Assembly (NCBI GenBank): GCA_023231065.1
Contig: JALNWE010000100.1
Coordinates: 1-8,257 of the forward strand
Direction: 5' to 3'
DNA from: Bacteroidales bacterium
Lineage (GTDB): Bacteria > Bacteroidota > Bacteroidia > Bacteroidales > FEN-979
DNA length: 8,257 nucleotides
The translations under genes were made by a program, and so were the position numbers. Within the stretch, counting starts at the first letter, position 1. Each line of letters starts with the position of its first letter. Of this stretch, positions 1 through 7,600 are shown one piece after another. The notes under the pieces are model-generated. The model saw nothing but the letters and a program-made list of their open reading frames with translations. It made no database searches and was not told where the DNA came from.

Positions 1-51
1 CATGTGAGATCGAACGAACGGAGCGAGATTGCCAAAATTGTTAAGAAATAA
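1..51 (+). CDS. Possible C-terminal tail of an upstream gene (partial)
   Basis: Frame 1 is open from the window edge to a TAA at 49-51 and reads HVRSNERSEIAKIVKK. This is a charged, helix-like sequence that would suit the end of a cytoplasmic protein. Only 16 codons are visible and no family can be recognised. Another frame is also open for most of this stretch, so chance is a real alternative. Confidence 0.25.
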   Translation, partial: HVRSNERSEIAKIVKK

Positions 52-89
52 TTCATCAAAAAAAATGAAATTACCACAAATACAGTTAA

Positions 90-206
90 ATGAAAACATT
101 AATCCTTTTTGTTTGTAGCGCGATTATTACCTGTTCGGCGTTTTCTCAATGGAATTGGCAAACCCCCCTGCCGACCGGTATAATACAGAAAATTATCAAG
201 CTTTAA
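90..206 (+). pseudogene. Remnant 5' end of a secreted-protein gene, or a tiny secreted peptide (38 aa)
   Basis: ATG at 90 opens a 38-codon frame ending in TAA at 204-206. Residues 1-20 form a clear Sec signal peptide: Lys2, a hydrophobic core LILFVCSAIIT, and a likely cut near AFSQ. The next residues, WNWQTPLPTG, resemble the mature N-terminus common in Bacteroidota secreted proteins with YCF48-like propellers, which often begin W-x-WQNPLPxGN (family knowledge; not searched here). The similarity stops at the Gly, after which the frame reads IIQKIIKL and ends. From about 179 another frame stays open to a stop at 242-244 (YNTENYQALIYGMSNLTS...), which could fit a frameshift or deletion scar. 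I favour a decayed gene start. A genuine 18-residue secreted peptide is the alternative. No start-proximal ribosome binding site is evident. Confidence 0.45.
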
Positions 207-259
207 TCTATGGTATGAGTAATTTGACAAGCACAGCGGTCTAATTAACTGGATGTTAA

Positions 260-291
260 TTTGATTCTGTTGAAAAAATATTGTATCTTTC
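260..291 (+). promoter_or_regulatory. Candidate Bacteroidota-type promoter for the response regulator-kinase operon
   Basis: TTTG at 260-263 and TATCTTTC at 284-291 are separated by 20 bp. They match the Bacteroidota sigma-ABfr pattern (TTTG / TAnnTTTG) except for the last base of the -7 box. Transcription would begin near 298, giving a leader of about 20 nt before the ATG at 318. This is a match by eye, not proof of activity. Confidence 0.45.
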
Positions 292-317
292 CCGCTACTT
301 CGTGAAAGAAAAAGTTG

Positions 318-1070
318 ATGTTGCGGGTAATCATTATCGATGACGAGGACCATATCCGTGATTCGCTCGCCAAACTGCTGGCAAAACATTGTCCGATGGC
401 CGCCGTTATAGGGGAAGCCAACGGGGTTGCAGCGGGTAAACAAATCATCGGAGAGCTTCATCCCGACCTGGTATTGTTAGATATACAAATGAATGACGGG
501 ACTGGTTTCGATTTGCTGCAATCTTTTTCACCAGTCGATTTCAACGTGATTTTTATCACTGCTTATGAACAGTATGCCCTGCAGGCTTTCCGGTTCAGCG
601 CCGTGGATTATATATTGAAGCCCGTAAACCCGGAACAGCTCGTTACCGCCATCGACCGTGCCGCTTTGCTGATCAGGGACCATTTCAATATACAGATGAA
701 CGCACTCTATGAGAATCTGAAATCTATTACCAGACAGGATAAAAAGATCATTTTAAAAACAACGGACCAAATTCACTTGCTCGACCTGAAAAACATTGTC
801 GCTTGCGAATCCGACAGCTGTTACACCACAGTCCATACCATGGAGGGGGCGCACATCATGGTCACAAAAACCCTCAAGGAATATGAGGAGATGCTTTCCG
901 GGTGCGGATTTTACCGGGTCCATAAATCCTTCCTGATCAACCTGGCACACGTAAAAAGATTTGATAAGCAGGGTGGGGGATACATCGTGCTGACCAATGG
1001 CCTGAAAATCCCTGTGGCATCGCGGAAGCGGGAGGAGATGATAGAACTGCTGGAGCGAATGGCAGAATGA
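318..1070 (+). CDS. LytTR-family response regulator transcription factor (250 aa)
   Basis: Cytoplasmic DNA-binding response regulator of the AlgR/AgrA/LytR type. Residues 3-115 are a CheY-like receiver with acidic pocket D8/D9, phospho-acceptor D55 (in LVLLDIQMNDGTG), switch T81 (FITAY) and K101 (YILKPVNP). After a linker (116-145), residues 147-245 form a LytTR DNA-binding domain with typical KSFLINLAHVKRF (203-215) and IPVASRKR (231-238) segments. The length is normal for the family. The frame can also be opened from a TTG at 315, but the ATG at 318 is preferred: it gives MLRVIIIDDE, and a paralogue at 4340 starts in the same way. A purine-rich AAAGAAAAAG run lies just upstream. The stop overlaps the kinase start (ATGA), so the two are almost certainly translated together and form a cognate pair. 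The target genes are unknown; the envelope genes downstream are natural candidates. Confidence 0.95.
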   Translation: MLRVIIIDDEDHIRDSLAKLLAKHCPMAAVIGEANGVAAGKQIIGELHPDLVLLDIQMNDGTGFDLLQSFSPVDFNVIFITAYEQYALQAFRFSAVDYILKPVNPEQLVTAIDRAALLIRDHFNIQMNALYENLKSITRQDKKIILKTTDQIHLLDLKNIVACESDSCYTTVHTMEGAHIMVTKTLKEYEEMLSGCGFYRVHKSFLINLAHVKRFDKQGGGYIVLTNGLKIPVASRKREEMIELLERMAE

Positions 1071-3151
1071 ATGGGAGACAGTTCAAAGACATATCTTTCA
1101 ATATGCGAAAAACCATTATCCTTCTTCTTCTGATTTTTTTCTCCCTTCTTCTGAAAGCAGCAGGTCCCAAAATCGTTTCCCACCCTATTTCCGACAGTCA
1201 GGAGAAATTATTGCCGGGTCCGGGAAAAGAAAATCAATTTATTTTTTTGAATGGCATCGCTTCATACTACGCGCCATTAAACTTTGATTCAGCCATTATG
1301 TACGCGAGCCAGGCCCTCCGCTATGCAACAATCCATACAAACTCATTTGATGTCGCGCTGGTAAAGGTTAACATCGGAAATGCCTACTATTTCAAACGGG
1401 ATTTTAAAAATGCCCTCGTCTCGTACTTGTCCGCACAATCAATTTTAGAAAAGGGCCCCTATTTCACTGAATTGGGGGAACTCTGCCTGATGCTTGGCCA
1501 CATCAATTTCTTTATTATGAGAGGGGAGAAAGCCATCTCCTATTACCGCAAGGCCCTGGGCTATTTTCAGGCCGCAAATAATGAAACATCTTTACCGGCG
1601 GTATATGATGCAATGGGGCTGACTTTTTGTTTTTCAGATTATACGCCTGCTGATAGCGCGTTAATATATGGGTACAAATTGCTGAATTATTCACGAAAGC
1701 TGAATAATCGTCCACTCGAAGCTTATGCTTTAATGGTAGTAGGAATGTTTTATCTTGATGAAACCAAGTCGGTTTTTATAAAACGAAAGGCCCTTGCCTA
1801 TAGTGATTCTGCTTTGAAAATGGCGACAGGGATGAATAACGATGAGCTTATTTCACTTATTAACTGTAATCTTGGGGGCTACTACGATAAAAGTTCCCCA
1901 CTTTCGGAATATACCGGCGATCGGGCCCTTGCCCGGACTTATTATGATAAAGCATACGCGGTAGCCCGGAAAACCGGGAGTAGTTATTTGCAGTCCAGAT
2001 TCCTGAATTACCTTGCCTGGATAGACATTGAGGAAGGGAAATATGACGCGGCTGAAAAAGACCTGGACATAAGTGAATCCAGATTAAATGATCCAATCCG
2101 GTTTTCTAATCAATATATTCCTGTCGCCTTCAATGATCCCTTTCATAAAATTTTTCAATACTATTTGACACAACAACAACGGGCCGACATGTACCAATTC
2201 CGGTTTCAGCTTGCCATGGCAAGGGGTGAATCCGGAAAAGCAGTTGAATACCTTCAATTATACTACGTTTCAAGAGATTCCATAAATGCATCGCAACAGG
2301 GGCGGCAGCTTGAATTGCTGATGGCTGAAGATGAGGCCGGGAATCAATCCCAGAAGATCCGGAAACTGGCACAGGACAATGAATTGAACCGATTGAAATT
2401 TTCCCGGACCCGGTTCATTTTTATTAGTTCCGGGGCAGGTGTGGCCCTGCTCAGTGTTATTTTATTGCTTTTTTTTCAGCGAAGGAGATTAATGGCTGAG
2501 CGGCGATCGGTTTTGATGGAACAACGTTTGCTCCGGGCCCAGATGAACCCGCATTTTATTTTCAACTCACTCGCCAGCATCCAGAATTTCGTGATCAATG
2601 AAAATCCCGATCAGGCAAGCATATACCTTTCACGGTTCTCGCAGCTTGTAAGAAATATCCTCGATAATTCAACCGAGGAATATGTGCCTCTTGAAAAGGA
2701 GATCCTCATTATTGAAAATTACCTGGAGTTGCAGAAAGTCAGATATGCTGGTAAATTTGAATATTCAATATCGGTTGATGAGATGATCGATCTGGAAAAT
2801 ATACTCATTCCGCCCATGTTGGCCCAACCTTTCATCGAAAATGCAATAGAGCACGGAGTCAGGCATAAAGAAGCAATGGGACATATTGATATCCGTTTCC
2901 ACCCCGAAAAAGGATTTATCCGGATTGAAGTCAGGGATGACGGCATAGGCCGTGAAAAAGCGCATGAAATCGAATCAAAACAAAAGATCAGGCATCGCTC
3001 CATGGCCATATCCATTACCCGCGACCGTCTGGAAATCCTCAATAAAAAGTTGAAAAAGAAGATCCGGATGGAGATCACTGATTTGAAAGATGGTTCAGGA
3101 CAAGCGTGCGGAACAAGGGTTGAATTTGGGATACCCATGGTTTTGAGATAG
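1067..3151 (+). CDS. TPR-containing LytS-type sensor histidine kinase (694 aa)
   Basis: Membrane sensor kinase, partner of the LytTR regulator it overlaps. A signal peptide lies at about residues 13-32 (MRKTIILLLLIFFSLLL). Residues 60-405 are helical TPR-like repeats in the periplasm; clear ones lie near 97-130, 137-170, 216-255, 285-302, 308-340 and 376-405. A charged coiled-coil stretch (405-447) leads to one membrane helix at about 450-470, followed by QRRR. The cytoplasmic His_kinase (PF06580-type) domain carries H496 in AQMNPHFIFNSL. The HATPase domain shows the N-box at 589-600 (N592 in FIENAIEHG), the G1 box DDGIG (624-628) and a final GTRVEF (682-687). All catalytic motifs look intact. 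Start choice: ATG 1067 gives the 4-nt overlap and has GGAG 11 nt upstream, whereas ATG 1103 (682 aa) gives a more compact signal peptide, so either is possible. The stimulus is unknown; TPR sensor regions may bind proteins or peptides. Confidence 0.93.
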   Translation: MNGRQFKDISFNMRKTIILLLLIFFSLLLKAAGPKIVSHPISDSQEKLLPGPGKENQFIFLNGIASYYAPLNFDSAIMYASQALRYATIHTNSFDVALVKVNIGNAYYFKRDFKNALVSYLSAQSILEKGPYFTELGELCLMLGHINFFIMRGEKAISYYRKALGYFQAANNETSLPAVYDAMGLTFCFSDYTPADSALIYGYKLLNYSRKLNNRPLEAYALMVVGMFYLDETKSVFIKRKALAYSDSALKMATGMNNDELISLINCNLGGYYDKSSPLSEYTGDRALARTYYDKAYAVARKTGSSYLQSRFLNYLAWIDIEEGKYDAAEKDLDISESRLNDPIRFSNQYIPVAFNDPFHKIFQYYLTQQQRADMYQFRFQLAMARGESGKAVEYLQLYYVSRDSINASQQGRQLELLMAEDEAGNQSQKIRKLAQDNELNRLKFSRTRFIFISSGAGVALLSVILLLFFQRRRLMAERRSVLMEQRLLRAQMNPHFIFNSLASIQNFVINENPDQASIYLSRFSQLVRNILDNSTEEYVPLEKEILIIENYLELQKVRYAGKFEYSISVDEMIDLENILIPPMLAQPFIENAIEHGVRHKEAMGHIDIRFHPEKGFIRIEVRDDGIGREKAHEIESKQKIRHRSMAISITRDRLEILNKKLKKKIRMEITDLKDGSGQACGTRVEFGIPMVLR

Positions 3152-3177
3152 CCGGTAACCGTAAATTAGCAGAAATC

Positions 3178-4266
3178 ATGAAAAAGTTATTTCTCAATTC
3201 ATTATTCTGTCTATCGGTACTGATCTTTTTTAGCTGTAAGCAAGAAATTTCTCCTTCTCCTTTGAAATTCAAGGTTTATAAGAATAACCCGGTATTGGTT
3301 GCCGGAGAACCGGGTTCGTGGGACGACCTGATCGTTTTTTTACCATGCGTAATCAGGGATCGCGAAACATTCTACCTTTTTTACTCCGGGATGAGCAAGA
3401 ACGGAAAAACATCCATTGGCCTGGCAACTTCGCCCGACGGGTATCATTTTACCAGGTTCGCTGGAAATCCTGTATTCACCCCTGATAGTAACGGGTTTGA
3501 TGCCTTTAGTGTAGCGCAGGCAATTGTTGTGAAGGGGGATTCGGGTTGGGTTATGTATTATAACAGCGCTGAAACAGCAGAATGGGGACCGGGGCCGTTT
3601 ATCGGAAGGGCAACTGCCGCGGAACTAACGGGTCCCTGGAAAAGGGGGAAAAAACCTGTGTTGACGCATGGAGGCGCAGGTGAATGGGATAACGATTTTG
3701 TCATCCCCTGTTCAATTCTGAGACTGGATAATGGCAGTTATTACATGTATTATTCCGGTGGGGCACAGTTTACCATTCTGGGTGACTATTATACAGGTAT
3801 GGCCTTCTCAAAAGATGGAATCACCTGGCAAAAGCACAATGACGTTGCTACAAGGGAACACCCATTTGCTGAAAGCGATCCGGTAATGATGACGGGGAAG
3901 CCTGACGACTGGGATGGCATGGTTGTATGGGGTGGGCCTGTTTTTAAGGTGCCCGGTGGTTTTGAAATCTATTACCAGGGCGGGACAAGGCCCCTTGAAA
4001 ATCCTCATATCCGACAGGTTGGCAACATCGGATATGCCACAAGCAATGATGGGGCCCATTGGGCGAAATACCCGGGAAATCCTGTGTATGGAGTTAAGAA
4101 TGACCCTTTTGTTTTAAGTGTACCCGAGGGTGAAGCAACCATTGAATGCCCTTCCATTGTTTTCCAGGATTCCATCTGTTTCATGTATTATGATTATGGT
4201 CCCTCTTTGTTTAATATAGGCCTTGCCACTGCTTTCGTTAACTTAACCCACCCCCGCGTTCACTAA
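3178..4266 (+). CDS. Lipoprotein with five-bladed beta-propeller, glycosidase type (GH43/GH32/GH130-like)
   Basis: Predicted lipid-anchored envelope protein of 362 aa. The SPII signal is MKKLFLNSLFCLSVLIFFSC, with the lipobox Cys at 20. The mature part shows five similar blades beginning near residues 37 (NPVL), 97 (NPVF), 159 (KPVL), 234 (DPVM) and 301 (NPVY). Most blades carry a G-x-WD or acidic turn, a YYSG-type strand (YLFYSG, VMYYNS, YMYYSGG, IYYQGG, MYYDYG) and an IGxATSxDGxxW segment. This is the layout of the five-bladed propeller glycoside hydrolases and phosphorylases (GH32/43/62/68/117/130). Candidate active-site acids are D49/D50, D171/D173, D244/D246 and E319/E323, but I cannot assign roles or substrate. 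The gap from the kinase stop is 26 nt, with no convincing promoter or terminator between them, so co-transcription with the sensor pair is likely. No SusC/SusD genes accompany it, so this is not a classical polysaccharide utilisation locus. Confidence 0.82.
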   Translation: MKKLFLNSLFCLSVLIFFSCKQEISPSPLKFKVYKNNPVLVAGEPGSWDDLIVFLPCVIRDRETFYLFYSGMSKNGKTSIGLATSPDGYHFTRFAGNPVFTPDSNGFDAFSVAQAIVVKGDSGWVMYYNSAETAEWGPGPFIGRATAAELTGPWKRGKKPVLTHGGAGEWDNDFVIPCSILRLDNGSYYMYYSGGAQFTILGDYYTGMAFSKDGITWQKHNDVATREHPFAESDPVMMTGKPDDWDGMVVWGGPVFKVPGGFEIYYQGGTRPLENPHIRQVGNIGYATSNDGAHWAKYPGNPVYGVKNDPFVLSVPEGEATIECPSIVFQDSICFMYYDYGPSLFNIGLATAFVNLTHPRVH

Positions 4267-4280
4267 ATAGTTCCCGGCGT

Positions 4281-4313
4281 TCCCTTAATGGAGCCACTTC
4301 CGGTTATAAGGGA
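4281..4313. repeat. Imperfect inverted repeat between the propeller gene and the shortened regulator
   Basis: TCCCTTA (4281-4287) is complementary to TAAGGGA (4307-4313). An inner GGAG (4290-4293) can pair with TTCC (4298-4301), using one G-U pair, around a 4-nt loop. No T-run follows on the + strand, so it is a weak intrinsic terminator at best. It abuts a TAnnTTTG box at 4317, so an operator role is also conceivable. Such a structure could arise by chance. Confidence 0.25.
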
Positions 4314-4316
4314 TGA

Positions 4317-4324
4317 TATCTTTG
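4317..4324 (+). promoter_or_regulatory. Candidate -7 promoter element (TATCTTTG)
   Basis: TATCTTTG is a full match to the Bacteroidota TAnnTTTG -7 box and ends 15 nt before the ATG at 4340. No convincing TTG/TTTG is present at the expected -33 position (around 4293-4297), so support is partial. If active, it would drive the shortened receiver gene and possibly the solenoid genes behind it. Confidence 0.3.
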
Positions 4325-4339
4325 ATTATACTGATTTTC

Positions 4340-4624
4340 ATGCTCCGCACCCTCATCATTGACGACGAAGCCCATATCCGGGACATGCTCACCAGGCTGC
4401 TTGCCCGACATTGTAAGCAGGTCAGGGCGGTGGGGATCGATTTTAGAATAATATTCATTTCAGCCTGTGATAAAGGATTGGCCCAGGCATTCAGGCTCAG
4501 TGGTTTTGAGTTCCTTTTAAAACCCATTAATCCGGAGGGGCTCAAAAATGCAGTGCAAAGTATCGAAGAAACGGGCCGGCAAAACCTGACGATGCAATTG
4601 AAGGTGTTGGAGGCAAAGGTATAA
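4340..4624 (+). pseudogene. Internally deleted, truncated LytTR response regulator paralogue (94 aa, receiver remnant)
   Basis: The start MLRTLIIDDEAHIRD aligns directly with MLRVIIIDDEDHIRD of the regulator at 318. Similarity continues to Gly32, then jumps to IDFRIIFISA, which matches VDFNVIFITA at residues 73-82 of the intact protein. About 40 residues (120 nt) are therefore missing in frame, including beta-3 with the phospho-acceptor Asp (D55 in the intact copy). The rest keeps the receiver C-terminus (AQAFRLSGFEFLLKPINPEGL, with the conserved Lys) and stops after LKVLEAKV, at the point corresponding to the linker, so the LytTR domain is absent. The next bases in any frame do not restore it. 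It cannot accept phosphate or bind DNA in the usual way. The frame itself is undamaged, so it may still be expressed as a small protein. ATG 4313 would add nine hydrophobic residues, but 4340 matches the paralogue. I call it a decaying duplicate, with a decoy receiver as the alternative. Confidence 0.75.
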
Positions 4625-4658
4625 ATGCAAAATGTCAAACCATGTAATAACCAATCCC

Positions 4659-7600
4659 ATGAAAACCAGCGTATTACTTTCATCATTTCTTCTCTGCCTG
4701 GTATTGCTTTCCAACGGGCAGCTTAATAGCGCCCCATATACAGGACAGTCAACCCGAAAGGATATCCCCGGATCCATCAAAAACGCCAAAACCTTCAAAC
4801 GCGCTGCAATTCAATGCCTGCCCGAAGGGATCACCTTTACCAACCAAGCCCAGATTGATAATTTTCAGGCCAATAATCCGGGCTGCACTGAAATTGAAGG
4901 AACAGTTAATATCCACGGTGGCAATATTACAAATCTCAACGGATTAAGTGTTTTAACTTCCATCGGGGGCGACTTTGTAATTACCTTATCCACCCTTGCC
5001 AGTTTTTCGGGTTTGAGTAATTTATCTACCATCGGGGGAAGTCTGAGGCTGGAACCCTACTGGTCGGGCAACGGAACGCTGACCGATATGTCAGGCCTGG
5101 AAGCATTGACTTCCATTGGCGGCGACCTGGTGATTACCTATACAGATGCCCTTTGTAGTTTAACCGGGCTTAATAAACTGACTTCCATCGGAGGAAATAT
5201 TTTAATATATGGCAACGCAATGCTCACGAGCCTCACCGGGTTGGAGGGCCTTACCATGGTTCCCGGGACCATTTGTCTTGGTACTTTTGGCGATCTTGGT
5301 ATGTGTATAGGCAATCCCCTGTTGCCAAATTTAACCGGGTTGGATAACCTGACCACCATAGGGGGAGGGCTGGAAGTATATGCATCTTCACTAACCAACC
5401 TTACAGGACTGGAAAATCTGACTACCATCAATGGTAGCCTTTCTTTTTTTGCTAACCAGTCATTGCTGACCTTATCCGGGCTGGATAATCTGACAACTGT
5501 TGGTGGTCTTTACCTTGGTGAGTGGTATTATGGCGGGAATCCTCTTTTAACCAATCTGAACGGACTGGAAAACCTGACTTCCATTGAAGGAGACCTGACA
5601 ATTGAAGAAAGTAGCTTAACCAGTTTGAGCGGCCTGGATAACGTGATTTCAATTAACGGTAGCCTGAAAATCGGGGCACAAGAAGGAGGCAATTCAGGTC
5701 TGGCCAACTTAACCGGACTTAGTTCACTAACATCCGTCGGAGGTAGTATATCCATTCAATACAACGATGGTTTGACCAGCCTGGCCGGGATAAATAACCT
5801 CGATTCCATCGGAGGAGACCTTTTAATTGAAAACAATCCAGTCCTTTCCAACTGTTCTGCCCAAAGCATTTGTGATTATATAACAGTTCCCAATGGATCT
5901 GTTAATGTTTACAATAATGCTGCCGGCTGCAATAATCCATTGGAAATAGCATCTGTATGCGGAATCTCATTGCCCTGTTTGCCATTTGGTAACTATTATT
6001 TTTTTACACAGGCCGATATCGACAATTTCGCAGTAAGTTACCCTGACTGTACAGCTTTGGGTGGGGATGTAATCATCGAAGGAAACGACATCACCAATTT
6101 AAACGGCTTAAGCGGATTAATCTCCATTGAAGGCAGCCTCATCATTGGTCACAGGTGGCCCAACGGTAATCCTCTGCTAAACAGTTTAGAAGGCCTTGAA
6201 GGATTGACCTACATCGGTGGTGACCTTAATATTTTAGGGAATAGCATAATCACTGATTTATCCGGCCTGACCAATCTCTCATCAATCGGAGGTGACTTAT
6301 TGTTGTTGGATAATTATAACCTGGCTTGCTTAGCAGGATTGAACAATTTGAGTTCCATCGGGGGTGGGCTGCTTATTGGAAAATCAGCCTTTGGAAATAA
6401 TCCCGTATTGACTAACCTCACCGGCCTGGAGGGCCTGACTTCTGTCGGTGGTGAGCTATATATCCATGACAGTCCGCTGCTCATTTCGTTATCAGGCCTC
6501 AACAATCTGACAACCGTGGGAGGAGACCTTACGATTGTGGAGAACGACATCCTGCCAAACCTGTCTGGACTTGAAAGCCTGATTACAGTGGGAGGAAGCC
6601 TGACTATTGGCGTTCATTGGGAAGGCAATCCCGGCCTGGCCAACCTGACCGGACTGGGTAACCTCACATCCATTGGAGGAGACCTTAACATTGGCGAGAA
6701 CATTTCGTTGATCAGCCTATCAGGGATTGAGGGCCTTAACTCACTTGGGGGAAGTATCCAGATTGGTTTAAACGCCTCCCTGGTCAGCCTGTCGGGGATT
6801 GTGGGCCTGACCTCTATCGGAGGTGATTTGATTATATCAAATAATAATGCCCTGACCAACCTGACCGGATTGGAAAATCTTACTTCAATGGAGGGTGAAC
6901 TCTTAATTGACTGGAACGACAGCCTGACCAGTTTAGCAGGACTGAATAATATTGAAGCAGGATCCATCACAAATCTGTCCATTACAAACAACCCCTTTTT
7001 ATCATCCTGCGAAATTGAAAGTATTTGCAATTTTCTGGCCAGTCCGGGCGGAACACTTGATATTTATGGTAACGCAAATGGATGTGATAATCCTTACCAG
7101 GTGGCGAATAGTTGCGGACAGGTTTTGCCTTGCCTGCCCAATGGCAATTACTATTTTTATTCCCAGACAGACATCGATGATTTTCAATTGTATTCAGATT
7201 GTGCTGAATTAGAGGGTAATGTATTGATAAGTGGAAATGATATAACAAATTTAAATGGGCTAAGCAGGTTGACTTCCATAAAAGGAGACCTGAAAATTAT
7301 CGGCAACCTTTTACTGACAAGTTTAAACGGCCTGAACAATCTGGATTCCATCAGTGGATACTTTTCCATTTATTCAAACTCCCTGACAAATTTAAACGGA
7401 CTTGATAATCTTACTTCCATTGGTGGCCTATGGATCGGTGGTAACTTAGCCCTTACCAGTCTATCAGGTCTTGAAAATTTAACCTCCGTAAAAGGTTTTC
7501 TTATGATTGGCAGTTACAACAGCGCCTTAACCAGTTTAGAAGGACTTGAGAATATCGAAGCCGGTTCAATCACCGATCTGACAATAATATACAACAATCT

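Noticed and set aside
311..319. AAAGTTGAT fits the loose LytTR half-site consensus
   Set aside because: It overlaps the start codon, no second half-site lies at the expected 21-bp register, and the consensus is degenerate enough for chance matches.
2719..3138. Minus-strand open frame of 139 codons opposite the kinase domain
   Set aside because: It lies wholly inside the conserved kinase/ATPase coding region, and its protein has no recognisable features, so it is a shadow of the real gene.
3153..3161. CGGTAACCG palindrome between the kinase and lipoprotein genes
   Set aside because: Only four base pairs per arm with no spacing for a loop or T-run; too short to call an operator or terminator.
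3142..3169. TTTG and TAAATTAG spaced 16 bp apart, as a promoter for the lipoprotein gene
   Set aside because: The spacing is too short, the -7 box is imperfect, and transcription would start almost on the ATG at 3178.
3914..4117. Alternative + strand frame inside the lipoprotein gene
   Set aside because: It lies within the fourth propeller blade coding region, which is clearly read in the other frame.
4625..4731. Possible continuation of the truncated regulator (LytTR domain) past its stop
   Set aside because: Reading on in the same frame gives no LytTR-like residues, and the sequence is instead the leader and signal-peptide region of the solenoid gene.
6614..7030. Minus-strand open frame of 138 codons, with similar ones at 5138-5431 and 5528-5755, all with repeated PVRL-like text
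   Set aside because: The repeated text is the reverse reading of the repetitive solenoid codons; no start or ribosome site stands out and the + strand gene is clear.
4900..7600. Recurring DNA such as ACTTCCATCGG-GG, CRISPR-like at first glance
   Set aside because: The period of about 72 bp is in frame, the 'spacers' are themselves coding repeats, and the repeats are degenerate. It is protein repeat DNA, not an array.
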